A program made the translations under genes and the position numbers. A stretch of DNA of 64,000 nucleotides from contig MU863946.1 of NCBI GenBank assembly GCA_033296885.1, positions 124,001 through 188,000 of the forward strand. Direction: 5' to 3'. Numbering within the stretch: position 1 is the stretch's first letter; each line of letters starts with the position of its first letter. The notes beneath the pieces were generated by a model that ran no database searches, had not been told where the DNA came from, and saw only the letters and a list, made by a program, of their open reading frames with translations. Source of the stretch: Triangularia verruculosa. Lineage: Eukaryota > Ascomycota > Sordariomycetes > Sordariales > Podosporaceae. Shown piece after piece: positions 37,111 to 47,914 of the stretch.

Positions 37111-37324
37111 AAAGTCGATAGATGGTCGGGACCCCAAAGAGGGTACTAATCATACATGACCAACCTATATTGGCCCTCGCTCAAAGATCCTTTGCCAATC
37201 AATATGAGCTTTTCCCCATCATAACCATGCCCGCCGCCTCAGCAAAACAACAAAAGATCGCCAGACTGAATCAATTCGAGAGCGGGAGAGCGAGGGCCGA
37301 ACCCAGAAAACAACCGCGAACCAT

Positions 37325-39410
37325 TTAAGAGGCCATGTAGGTAGAAGGATCAATACCCTCCTTGGGGAACTCGCTATCGAGCAGTTAGCAGACAGCACAG
37401 GGATTCAAAGCAAGATGTTATACGTACGGAAGGGCGACTTCGAAGCGCTTCTCGATGGCCTGGAGGACCTCCTTGTCCTGCTCGGTGGTAACGAAGGAGA
37501 TGGCGAGACCCTTGGTGCCGAAACGACCAGCACGACCGACGCGGTGAAGGTAGGAATCGGCGTCAGCGGGCATGTCGTAGTTGATAGCGAGGTTGATGCG
37601 CTCGATATCAATACCACGGCCGAAGACATCAGTAGCGACGCAAATGCGCTTGTTGAACTCCTTGAACTCCTTGTACCTCTTGATACGCTCCTCCTGGCTG
37701 ACACCAGAGTGGACAGCGATGGAGGGGAAGTTGCACTCGCGAAGGAGCTTGTCGAGCTCAGTAGCACGGAGAGTACTCTTGACGAAGATGATGACCTGGT
37801 TGAATTGGAGGTCATCTAGAAGCTCGTTCAGCTTGCGGTTCTTCTCCCTCTCTTCAAGGGCAAGATAGTATTGCTGCAAGCCGTGAAGCGTCAACTTGGT
37901 GTCCTCGTCGACATAGTGCTCGGTAGGGTTCTGCATGAACTTCCGGCAGATGGGCTTGATCTCGTCAGAGAGAGTGGCCGAGAACATCATAACCTGCTTC
38001 TGCTGGGGGGTAGCACGGAAGATCTCCTGAACGTCGCGACGCATGTCTAACAAATTGTGAGTAACCTAGTAATGGAGAGACAGAATGTGTAGGCTTACCG
38101 ATCTGGTCAAGCATCTTGTCGCACTCATCAAGAACAAACATTCTGACGCTGCCCAGGCGAAGGTGCTTGTCGCGGACAAGAGCATTCAAACGGCCGGGAG
38201 TGCCGACAATGATGTGGGGATGAGTCTCCTTGTTCTTGAGAACCTCGGCATCCTTCTGGATGGGCGTGCCACCGTAGAAGACGCCGGTTTTGATGTCCGG
38301 CATGTACTTGCTGAAGCGGTTGTACTCGTTGCGAATCTGGAAGGCCAACTCGCGGGTGTGGCACATAACCAACACGGAGCACTCGCCGGCGACAGGCTCA
38401 ACCTGCTGGAGAGTGGTAAGGACGAAGACAGCGGTCTTACCGAGACCGGACTTGGCCTGGCAGATGATGTCACCACCAAGCATAGCCTGGGGAATGGTGG
38501 TCTGCTGAACTGTAGTCGGAAATCGGATTAGAATTGGATACGCAAAGTTGAACGGGCACGATGTGGGAAGGTTCAGTCAGAAGCCCGTCCATCGTCGCAG
38601 CAAAGACATTTTTTTTTTCTTTCGACAGCTCCCCCTCCTACACCACCATTCTTCTCCTTCCAAACCATGATGTGCCCCGAGACCAGCCGTGCGAGATGCG
38701 GAAAACGCGACTACCAAGCATGATGGAGGCGCTCTCACGCATCCGCGAAAACCATGACCAAAGGTCAATGGGCGATGGAGACGGGGGAACAAGGTCCCTA
38801 TGTGAAATCTCCCGGAGGAGTTCGAGGTATGGAGCTCGAGTGAGCAATGAAGCAACCTTGTCGCTTTGCAGTTGCCGACTCTATCCAAACGCGACAGCCA
38901 AGGCCATCAATGAGAAAATGGTTTCTCTTGCGCAGGAGCTCAGTGGAATTCCCAGAAGCATGGTTTACCGCTCGGGTGCGACCCCGAACGGTTTGACGGT
39001 CGCATGGTAAAAAGTCACCAGGTGCTTGCGCATAGCGCGTCGATGGCGCGCCAGCCAGATAGCTCCATCCAATAAAAGTCTTGTTTCAAAATTGCCTTGC
39101 GTAGCTTTGCCTTTGCTTGCGAGATGGACGGACCCGTGATGACAGGAAGGGATAACGGGATGCTGGGGATGAGATTGTTTCACTAACCCTCCGAGGGATG
39201 TTCGAAGCCGCAATCGGCGATCGCACGGAGAAGTTCTGGCTTCAACAGAAAGTCGCGGAAACCAGTCGAGTGAATACCGACATAAGAACCCTTCTTGTCG
39301 ACATTTTGGGCAGCAGCGGCATCGGCCTTCTTGCCGTTGGAAGCCGGGGCGGCGGTCTCGTGGTTGAGCTCGTCGTCAGAGTAGTCGATGAGATCCTCCT
39401 CGGCAGACAT
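37325..39410 (-). CDS. sub2: DECD-box RNA helicase SUB2 (UAP56)
   Basis: Four exons, 39410-39188, 38509-38099, 38046-37428 and 37373-37325, give 433 residues, the family's normal length. All junctions are in phase; introns are 678, 52 and 54 nt. Seen in order: acidic start MSAEEDLIDYSDDE, a Q-motif region (FRDFLLKPELLRAI...TTIPQAML), motif I GLGKTAVF, PGRLNALV, the diagnostic DECD (VLDECDKML), SAT (FSATLSDE), IIFVKSTLRA, HSGVSQEERIKRY, HRVGRAGRFGT, and the C-terminus FPKEGIDPSTYMAS. SUB2 acts in spliceosome assembly (branch-point recognition) and, with THO/TREX and Yra1, in mRNA export from the nucleus. The short divergent promoter is shared with RPR2. The very long first intron is unusual beside its neighbours. 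Confidence 0.97.
38510..39187 (-). other. 678-nt first intron of SUB2
   Basis: Donor GTTAGT and acceptor GACTACAG with a CTAAT-like branch site about 20 nt upstream. It is about ten times longer than the other two introns in this gene and the longest inferred in the window. An open frame inside it on the + strand (38561-39010) looks like noise. Confidence 0.85.
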
Positions 39411-39954
39411 TTTGGCGGATGGTTTGTTGAGAAATTAAAGCGGTCGCAAGGCTGGTCGAAAAAGTGACGAAAGAGGCGATGGAAGCCGTAGAGTCGTCCG
39501 GGAGAGTCGTAGTTTGCGAAGAAATAAATCACCGAGTGGAAAGTTGCTTGGTGAGAAAAAAAGGGTGCGTGTTGGTGATGAAGACCAAAGTTTGCAGATG
39601 GCGGGGGTTTGCGCGTTGATGGAGAGAGGATGTCAGAGTTGGAAGGGAGGGAGCAGAAGGGCGAAAATAAGGTTGGAGGTTGAGCAGCAGCGCACAGCCT
39701 CAAAACCTGACCGCAATCAGCTCTAACCATGAGTGGCTTAGCTGGAGCCGGAAGGGTGCCGCCTGGCTCGTGCGCGTCGTGTTGCTGGCGGGGCCCATGG
39801 GGCTGTCAAAAAGCACGGACCATCTTCTTTTGCCCAACAGTTCCAGTTCCAATTCACTTTTCCACCCACTGATTGACCTGGATGTGTCAGTTGGCATTTG
39901 CAAAACGCTGCAACAAGAAAGGAGACTCGACCTTCATTCCAGCCACGATTCATC
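39411..39954. promoter_or_regulatory. Divergent promoter SUB2 / RPR2
   Basis: 544 bp between divergent start codons. The 317 nt before the SUB2 start are ATG-free on its sense strand, so most of this interval may be SUB2 leader and the RPR2 promoter may lie inside transcribed DNA. No specific site was assigned. Confidence 0.5.
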
Positions 39955-40422
39955 ATGGCAAAGGCCAAAACCGGCGGAGTGCAGAACAAGGCCATATATT
40001 CTCGACTCTCATTCCTTCAGCAAGCAGCCGTATTTCTCTCAACAGCAACTCTGGATGGCAAGTCTGCTGATACCTCGGAACCCAAGCAGGAGCAGAACGC
40101 ACCGCTCCAGGGGGTTGGCAGGCGTTTAGCCACTGATTTGCGAGCTGTATCTCTGAAGAGCAGAATTCGACTAAACCCGGCAGTAAAGCAGAGTATCTGC
40201 AAGTTCTGTGATTCAATCCTCATTGACGGAGACTCTTGCACACCAGAGATCGAAAATAAGAGCAATGGAGGCAGAAAGCCATGGGCTGATGTTTTGGTTC
40301 GCAAGTGTCATACCTGCGGCAAGGAAAGAAGGTATCCAGTGAATGCAAAGAGGCCAAAGCGAAAGACAGGAAGGCCCGTTGCAACTACTAATCGACCAGA
40401 CTTGATGGACCAAACTGGTTAA
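39955..40422 (+). CDS. rpr2: RNase P/MRP-type zinc protein RPR2 (Rpp21 family)
   Basis: A single exon encodes 155 residues. Residues 10-30 form a helix (NKAIYSRLSFLQQAA) typical of Rpr2/Rpp21. A zinc ribbon is built from C82-x2-C85 (ICKFCDSIL) and C118-x2-C121 (RKCHTCGKERRYPV), followed by a basic tail (NAKRPKRKTGR). Rpr2/Rpp21 is a protein subunit of nuclear RNase P, which removes 5' leaders from pre-tRNAs; its paralogue Snm1 works in RNase MRP. I start at the ATG at 39955 because the helix follows it. Upstream the frame is open but has no other ATG. Snm1 is the main alternative identity. Confidence 0.82.
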   Translation: MAKAKTGGVQNKAIYSRLSFLQQAAVFLSTATLDGKSADTSEPKQEQNAPLQGVGRRLATDLRAVSLKSRIRLNPAVKQSICKFCDSILIDGDSCTPEIENKSNGGRKPWADVLVRKCHTCGKERRYPVNAKRPKRKTGRPVATTNRPDLMDQTG

Positions 40423-40939
40423 AAAGTCTCGGGTTTGGGGTTATGAGTTCGCATTGTCCCCCAACAAAGGGCGGCTTGCTTCTTGTAGACGAGGCACTTT
40501 TCCAACACCTCGATGCCATGTCAGACAACGGCAAACCGATGAGAGGATATCATATTGAGTCTCGGGGTGCTCTAGATATCCTCCAATACCATCTTCAGAG
40601 CCATGAGCAAGGTGACACCCGAGCTATGATACGAGAAAACAGCCGGTGTCCAACGACAGATATCATCTTTCTTCCTCCTTATGGCTCTGTCGCCTCTCCA
40701 GTGGCACCGCTACAATACTCAGCAGGACATCGGGCATTAGCTGTCCCACCACGATAACACCACCTCCTCATTCCACCAACCTATCCTCGCGCAAGAGCGT
40801 GCCTCTCTCACAGCCGAAGTGGCCCCTCACGATCGCAGAGCCACGCGTCGTCCATATCACAACCTCAAAGCCGCACCCCAGACCCCCGCATTGTCTCAGA
40901 ATCTGCACCTGCCCGACAAACATCTTCTTCGTACCCCCA
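40423..40939. other. Convergent 3' region RPR2 / HSK3
   Basis: 517 bp between the two stop codons. A 104-codon open frame at 40443-40757 on the + strand has no recognisable motif and is not accepted. Both 3' UTRs should lie here. Confidence 0.5.
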
Positions 40940-41353
40940 TCAGTTCGGCCCGCTGCCCCCCTGCTGCTGGGTCTGTTGCACCGATTCCTCTCCGAGGACT
41001 TTGCTCGCAGCCATGAAGCTGTTCCGATAACAGATGTCAACACCTCATCCGCTTCTTGAGTATAACAATCAAGGGTTACTCACAGCCCCGCATGCCAACT
41101 CCCCAACCCACGCATGGACTCGGCTTGTACGCTCGTCATACGGAGGAGGTTCTCAGTATCGGCAAGGTTGTTGGAGAGCTGGGCTAGTTGTTGTTGGAGT
41201 TGGGCCTTAGTTAGGTAACATCAGTATGTGACAAATCATAATGACAAACAGAGGAGGTATACACACCAGTTGCCTAGCTTTCACAGCTCCCCCAGACGAG
41301 GCCATAGACTGGCGTGTCTGTGTGGGGCCGCTGCCATAGCCTCTAGATGCCAT
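40940..41353 (-). CDS. hsk3: DASH/Dam1 complex subunit HSK3
   Basis: A small three-exon gene: 41353-41267, 41205-41084 and 41018-40940, in phase, with introns of 61 nt (GTGTGT...CTAACTAAG) and 65 nt (GTGAGT...GAACAG). The product has 95 residues. After a Ser/Gly-rich start (MASRGYGSGPTQTRQ) it is a heptad-rich coiled coil (AQLQQQLAQLSNNLADTENL then LRMTSVQAESMRGL) ending FMAASKVLGEES plus a Gln-rich tail, which matches fungal Hsk3. Hsk3 is a small structural subunit of the ten-protein DASH complex that forms rings on microtubules and couples kinetochores to the spindle. The exons are too short to stand out as open frames, so it is easily missed. Confidence 0.88.
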
Positions 41354-43465
41354 TGTTTGCCGATGCGGCAGGTGTTAGGTGGTGGTGTGAAAAGGGAGAA
41401 AGTAAACAAAGTGGACCTGCTCGCTGCTGTGGTGTTGACAAAGTGATAATGTCAGTGGTGGTATGTGCATAGACAGGAAGTGAAATGCGCGTCGTTACTC
41501 AAATAGGAAGCACTTAACACGAGAGCGGGGCCACGGCGCTGTCGACGCGTTTTTGGCGGGGTAGATTTGGTCATTCCAGGGACAACAGCTTCGTGACGAC
41601 CACATCTGCTACATGAGGGTATGTCTCACACAACGACCACATCCCACTCTCTATATTCAAACCGTAAAAACACCAGAAACCTGTGTACGGCCACTGCCAC
41701 AACCACAATCAGGCCAAAGTCATCAACAGAACCCCGAGGAGATCACATCATCACACGCACAACCACCAATGCCGTGTTTCGTCTCCATTGCCACACGGCA
41801 TAGCATGCAAAGCAAACAAATCAACAAAGATGCCTCCAACAACATCTCCCTTCTTGTTCCTCTCTCGTGCCCATCTCCCATGCTTGTCTCCCCAGGCGAC
41901 AGCATCAAACTAACCTTTAGCTCCCGAGCATCGTTCCTTACAGCAGGACTAAGCTAGGTGTCTCTCCCGTCTCTCAGATCATCATGTGGTTGTACGGCAG
42001 TTCATGGGACACGACTCGTCATGAGTTGCCCTACCACGATCGTGTGATACGAACAAACATTCGTCCTACATGACTAACTGACTGACCACCCTGTATAACC
42101 TTGTTCTGTAACAACAACCCTCCGAGTAAAAGTTGAGACACCCGTCTCGGCAGTCTTTTAAAACGTCGCCTCGAAATCTTTTGGCGGCTTCGTGTTTTAC
42201 ACCAGAGGCGGCGTGGTAAACTACCGACCGATAAGGCACCAAAGTTGCCAGCAAACAAAAAGAAACACTATTATTCCCAACCCAAAGTAGTCATGTATAA
42301 AAAAAAACCACTTTCAGAGAATTTGTCTTGTATATTTCTGTCAAAAACGTCTAGGGTGATCTGGACCAGAAAACCAAATCTCTCACCATCCTCCTCCATC
42401 ACCCCTTTTATACTACACCCACCCCCTTCATCTCAACATGTCCGTCTCCACGGGTATTACTTCCTCCTCTGCCCCCTCCCTCCATCCCAATAATCGTAAA
42501 AAAAAATAACCTGAAATCTCCCGCCCGTGCCAACAACAGCAACAGCAAAAACAACCACCCAGCGCTCAATGAACCAACAGCATTTCATAAAACAAAGGTT
42601 TGCCGGTTGTAGGGAAGTTATTACCACAAATAAACATTGATGCTTTGGCTTTCTGAAGCCGTTAATGGTCGATCGATGATGATGTTTTTGTATCGGACGC
42701 ACACACATAAACACAAAAAAAGGTAAAACAAAGTCGTACGTTCCAAGTAAAAAGAAAAGCCGAAGAGGCACAACACAGAAAGAGAAAGAAAAAAAAAGGA
42801 TACCAAAAGAAAATGCCATATGTACTTGTCTTTTTCTCTTACACAACACTTGGGAGGTATTCCACCCATCCTCCCACATTTCTCTCCCCTCGTTGATATC
42901 TTCACATTCCCCTTTTGCTTGTATCTTGGTCCCAGAACCTATCACACCAGTCTTACTCTTTCCATCAAAAAATGATGTAATAGAAACACACAAAAGAAAA
43001 AGAAAACTAACATTAATCTGATTTTGTACGCGTTCGCCATGTGTGAAAAGTGAGTCTCTGTGTCAAAGAATAGACCAAAAATATTTCCCTTCCTTTCTCT
43101 TCCACCAAGTCCCACACCATCTCATCCTCCCTGTTTCTCCCGTCCCAATTGTCTAGACCATAGAAAAAACATTTGTATAAAACCCTGTGTGTAATGTTCG
43201 TATCATTCCCTACCAACCCGCACCTTGTGAATCCTTCGCTCGCTCCTATGTTGTTGTGATGTGACTTTGTGTCGTGGATAGATGTAACCTCTCTGCTCTG
43301 TTCTAGACCGACCTGCTCTTTCGTGCCCCATTTCCTATTCTCCGCTCGGCTATGGTAATCGTCGTGAAGGCATATCATGAAAGGGGCGAGCATCTCTGTT
43401 CGTTCGATCGAGACATCATACAACCTCTTCCATCCGGTTCCGACTGTGTGCCCAACTGCCCGAGC
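41354..43465. other. Intergenic: HSK3 promoter and 3' flank of the reductase-like gene
   Basis: About 2.1 kb. The half nearest the reductase-like gene (about 42.2-43.4 kb) is AT-rich with A/T runs and short open frames only, so it is probably an extended 3' UTR plus terminator. No gene is supported. Confidence 0.5.
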
Positions 43466-46462
43466 TTAACGCACTCCAATCGGAGGGCGAGGGCCTAAGC
43501 TGCTCTGGCTGCTGGCCGCTGATGGTTCCGAATCAAGATTGGTGGAGTCACCACTGCCCGCGCTAGCACTCGCACTACCGGTCAGACTTCGCACATTTTT
43601 GGTCTTTGGCGGTTGAAGGGCGCTCACCCCAGCGTGCTGTTCCACTTGTTGTGGTGCAACCATGTTTCCGTGACCGGGTGGGTATCGGGGCAGTGGTTGC
43701 CGCATGCCATCCGGAGGCGACGGCCGTCCGTTCGTGGGTGGTCCAGCGTATCCATTGGGTGGTGATGGCCGTCCCTTGTTGTTGCTCCCGCCACGCATGG
43801 ATGGGCTGTATGGGTTTCCTGGAGACTGACTGGCACGCCTTACGCTGCCATTCATGCCCATAGGCGGGGGGCCTCCCTGATTGTACTGCAGTTCGTCGAG
43901 ACGAGCAGCCGTCAAAGAATTGGCCCTCGAACCTGCTGCATGCATGGCCCCACGATCCACGTTACCGTAGCGGTTAGACGTGAAGCCCAACAGAGGATCG
44001 TCCATAATATTTTCGTGTAGATTTGGAATAGCCGTCGTCATGACTTGACTTGACCGATTGCGTCCAAAGCTGGGCCGAAACCTGCTGCGCGTGGATGGTA
44101 TGGAGTCCGCCTCTGGGTTTTGGCGGAACTGGGCGGCACTGCTGGGCGCTTTCCTGTTCTTCTTGGAAGTAACGCTCATCATGTCAAAGTTGTCGGGGTC
44201 AATCGTTGGTGCCATTGGCGTGGGATCGAAGTAGTCTTCTCCATCCTCATCGTCATCATCGTACATGGCACCGGGAGGTCCCCTTGGTGGTGGTGGCCCT
44301 CTCCGTGGACCGGGGCCGGGTCCGGGTCCGGGTCCGGGACCAGGACCAGGGCCAGGGCCAGGGCCAGGTCCAACGCCCGCGGCAGCCCGCCGGAGCCTCA
44401 ACTCCTGCTCCCTCAACGCAAGCTCTCGTTGTCTCAACTGCAGCTCTCTTTCCCTAATGGCCAGGTCTTGTGGTGAAGTCCCAGAGTAGCCATTTTCGCT
44501 CCCCTCCGGAATGTCGTCATAGACAACCAGGTGGCTGAACTCTTCTAGATCTGTCCCTTCCATTGAACCTCGCCTTGAAGGCACACGGCCGTTTGGCGGC
44601 ATTCCATTGGGTGGCATTCCGTTCGGTGGGCGACCGTAACCATTTGGTAGGCCCCCGTTCATCGGCGGTGGTGGTCGACGCATTCCAGGTCCAGGGGGTC
44701 CCATTTGCGATGGAATTCTCGGGCGTGGCCGGCCATGAGGCATACCGTTTCCGTTGGGCATCCCGTTGGGCATCGGTCGGGGTGGGCCTTGGGACATCCG
44801 GGGTAGTGGGGAAGGTGTAGCGGACGGTGAACCAGGCTGCACTGGTGCCAATGTGGCGTCGCCTTTTGGCCGATTACGGTTGACCAAGTTGAGGTTGTGG
44901 AGGATGGCGTAGAGCGTTTCAATCCGTGGAACCGGCACACCAGTTTCCTGCGATAACCTCATGGGCGATCCAAGATAGGTCTCAACTTCCATGGGACGCC
45001 GCGCAATGTAGTCTTGCCACATCATGTTTTCGGCCCCGTTTCCGACGAACTCGTCGATCGTATTCTGCTTGAATTCAGGAGGAAACTTACAACCCTGCGC
45101 CTCCGCAAGCGCCAGCATCTCGTCGATGATGTCGGACACCAGCTTGGCCACGCCAATCTTGTCGAGCAACGCAGCATAGTTTGGTGTTTCGAACAAGACC
45201 GTCAGTGGGTGAAATGCAATCGGGCTACACGCCAAGTTAGCCATTATTCGAAACCCCCAAGCCTGCCAGCGTCCCTCAACTTACCCAATAACTCGTTCGT
45301 ATTGCTGCTGTCGAATATTAGGCGACACCTTGCAGTCGACCTGGCCGGTGCTCAAAGTCATGGCCAGAGCCTGAGCCATATCCTCTTGGATCGTGGGCGG
45401 AATGTTGGGATTCTTGTTGGCAGGACCAACCCATATCTCGGTCGACCCCTTGTGCTCGAATTCGCTCCCGCCGAGTTGGGCCAAGTCAGCGCCGCAAACA
45501 AGTGAGAGAACTACATTTGTCGGGAACCGTTCCTCTATAGCCGATTCGAGTCCGAGTGCGTGGGTTGTGTTCACCAAGATGCAGGTATGCTGAGGCGTCA
45601 CAACGGAATCGATCACCGAAGCGAGGTCGTAGACGTCGGGGAGTGCTTTAATACAGAGGATGACGTAGTCAAAAGCGCCCTCCCTGCGAGTGGCAGCCTC
45701 CTCTGGCGTTCGGACGACTGTATATCAATTTAACGGTTTAGCAAATCAAGAACGCAGTGGCCGATCGTCGGTGGAGTGAGGAAGAAGAACTGCATACCAT
45801 GACGGGGCTTAAACCGCTCGTTCCCAAAAACGAGAGATCTGGGCGCAGAAATGTTAGTATACACATCATCGCATGCATCTGTCTGTCGCAGGCGCGCAGA
45901 AGAGGCCGGCAAAGGGGGTGCGTGGGTGAGAGGTAGGTGCTTACTTGAACGAGATGCCATATTGCGACACATGCTCGTAGCCCGTTTTCCACACGAGCGT
46001 GACGTCGCAGGCATTAGTCGCTTGGAGCCTCCATGATAAGAAGGCAGAAACCGGATTCCCACCAACTGTGACAACATTCATCAGCTCATAGTCCGACATG
46101 TCTGGCTGCGCTGGCTAGAACACATGTGCAGCAATCTGTTGGGCAGTCTGTTGTTTTTTTTTTCTAGGAGGGGAAGGGGGTCGAGGAAAGAAAACGAGTG
46201 TGGTAGTTGGTGGACGGTAAGGGTGCTAGCGGAAGAAAGTTGGACGAGGGGAGCGTCAGAGAAGCGATGCCCACTCTTTTTGGGCTCCCGTCCCGGGAAC
46301 TGAGGTGACACTAGGCTGAAGACGGGGATGGGGTACACAAGAGGGAAATGGAGACAGAAGGACAAGAAACAGGACGAGACGGCGCAGCTCCAATTGCAAC
46401 TGGCGCCGGTGGATGGGCTACTGACCTGATAGGATCTTGAGTCGGGGTGTCATGGGTGCCAT
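43466..46462 (-). CDS. Ketopantoate-reductase-fold (ApbA/PanE) protein with long disordered C-terminal tail
   Basis: Five exons, 46462-46426, 46065-45945, 45838-45798, 45717-45285 and 45224-43466, join in phase (introns 360, 106, 80 and 60 nt) to give 796 residues. Residues 1-335 have the ApbA/PanE layout: a Rossmann start (LKILSVGGNPVSAFLSW), DYVILCIKALPDV, LVNTTHALGLE, and the C-terminal domain (FHPLTVLFETPN; MMWQDYIARRPMEVE). Compared with what I remember of bacterial PanE, the active-site Lys is Arg (QYERVIGPIAFHPLT) and two substrate-site Asn are Pro and His, so ketopantoate reduction is doubtful. About 460 further residues are Pro/Gly/Asn-rich (PPNGMPPNG repeats), with a heptad-like stretch (EREL, RQREL, REQEL) and a Gly-Pro repeat. 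Upstream lies a 1.45-kb ATG-free leader. Fold is firm; function unknown. Confidence 0.83.
44309..44371 (-). repeat. Gly-Pro dipeptide repeat tract
   Basis: GC-rich hexamer-like units (GGTCCG, GGGCCA on the + strand) encode about ten tandem Gly-Pro pairs in the tail of the reductase-like protein. It is likely to vary in copy number. Confidence 0.85.
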
Positions 46463-47914
46463 GGTGGAGGCCCGATTCGGTATAGTGGGTAGGTCAAGTT
46501 TCGAGACCAGCAGCTGTGTCTGGCGGGCAGTGATCACCAGAACGGGACAAGAGAATCCAAAGTCTTCTGCGGACGTGGTGGGTGAGGGCGAGCGTGTACC
46601 AGAGTCCCACCAGAGCGACCAAGTTCCCCTTTGTGGTTGGCTTGTTCGGTGGCTTCCAATCAACAATTGTTGTTTTCTTTTTTATTTCTGTTGCCGCCGT
46701 TCCCTTCGAGATCTGGTTTCCGTGGTGGATCTTGATTTCTTTTTTCCTCTCTCTGCCTTCTCCAATCTCCCCCACACAGTGACCTCGGGGAGGAGGGGGG
46801 GGGGGGTCGGCACCACGAAGAGGCCCTCTCGGCGCAGACTGTCGCGAAGACACCGGTCGTTCCCGAGATTTCGTCCAACGGGGCTTGCAGATCGGGGACT
46901 TGAGGATAGAGCGATTGACAGATATCACACAGACCCTTCGGATGCTGGCTCAATGGGCGAACGAGCTGTCCTCAGGCGCAGGAGTTAGCGGCAGTGACAA
47001 TTCGACGATCGTACGTGCGCGCTTCACAGTGGCGCCGGGGATCTAACTCCAAGGCTAGCTTCAAACAAGTGCAGACGTAGTGCAAAATGTCAAGCGGCGG
47101 CCGGGTTTGTACGCCAGCAAACGAGCGTGACGCCTCGAAGCCCAGAAGGCCCTGATGCAAATCTAGGGTGTTCCTGGGTTTCGATATGGCTGGATTCGGA
47201 TGTGTGGCTGGCGGCGTGGGCTGCTTGTGACGAAGCCGGTGACGATAGGCCGCAAGGGTTGAAAAGGACCGTCCTGTCCCCCGTCGGTTGCGTGTTGCAG
47301 CTTTCGCCGTCTTACCCTGGGTGCTCTTGTGTGTCCAGGCGATATTGCTTGAGCTGGCCTGAACGTGAAAGATGCGGTACAGGAGATACGGGATGCGGGA
47401 TGCTGGGACAGGTAGTCTGTAACGAGCGGACGAGCGAGAGTCAAGGCGGTCTGGGCAGCGATCGAACCACGAGCCACGGGGAAGACGCCTGCTGCAGAGA
47501 GACTTTCGAGACACTTTGGGGGTTGGTGCCAAGGTACGTGCCGTCGGCGCCGGTAGCAGCTTGGGGTGCAAACTGGGAGCGACTGGAGCAACTGGACCGA
47601 AATGGAGCCCGGAAAAAAAAGTATTTGCAGGACACAAGACAGGCAGTCCCGTCACAAAACAAAAATAAAAAGGCGATAGGATTAGTAGGGAAGGGGACCG
47701 GATAATCCGAGAATTTCGCAGGCTTGCGTGTTGTTGCCCGTCGGGAGTGGATTCTCTTCTGTCGGACTCTCGTGTCTGCGGGCAAGCAACGGGTGCGCTT
47801 TCTGCCCTATCCAGCAATTCGGTGCTCCCTGGCCACTGCTCTGCTTGTGGTGCTGTGATGGCAGGCACCGACGTGGGCAGAGGGAACGGTGAACGGTAGG
47901 CCAGACAAGGAACC
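46463..47914 (-). promoter_or_regulatory. 1,452-nt ATG-free presumptive 5' leader
   Basis: Read on the minus strand, the sequence immediately upstream of the reductase-like start codon contains no ATG for 1,452 nt (no CAT on the + strand until 47915-47917). About 23 would be expected by chance. ATG triplets are frequent in the same stretch on the + strand, so the depletion is specific to the sense strand. This is best explained as a very long 5' untranslated leader selected against upstream start codons. Part of it may be spliced out. A G12 run lies at 46795-46806. Confidence 0.6.
46795..46806. repeat. Homopolymer G12 (C12 on the leader strand)
   Basis: Twelve consecutive G on the + strand, inside the presumptive leader of the reductase-like gene. 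The length may be uncertain because of sequencing. Confidence 0.85.

Noticed and set aside
38561..39010. 149-codon + strand frame inside SUB2 intron 1
   Set aside because: No protein-like features; it is antisense to an intron.
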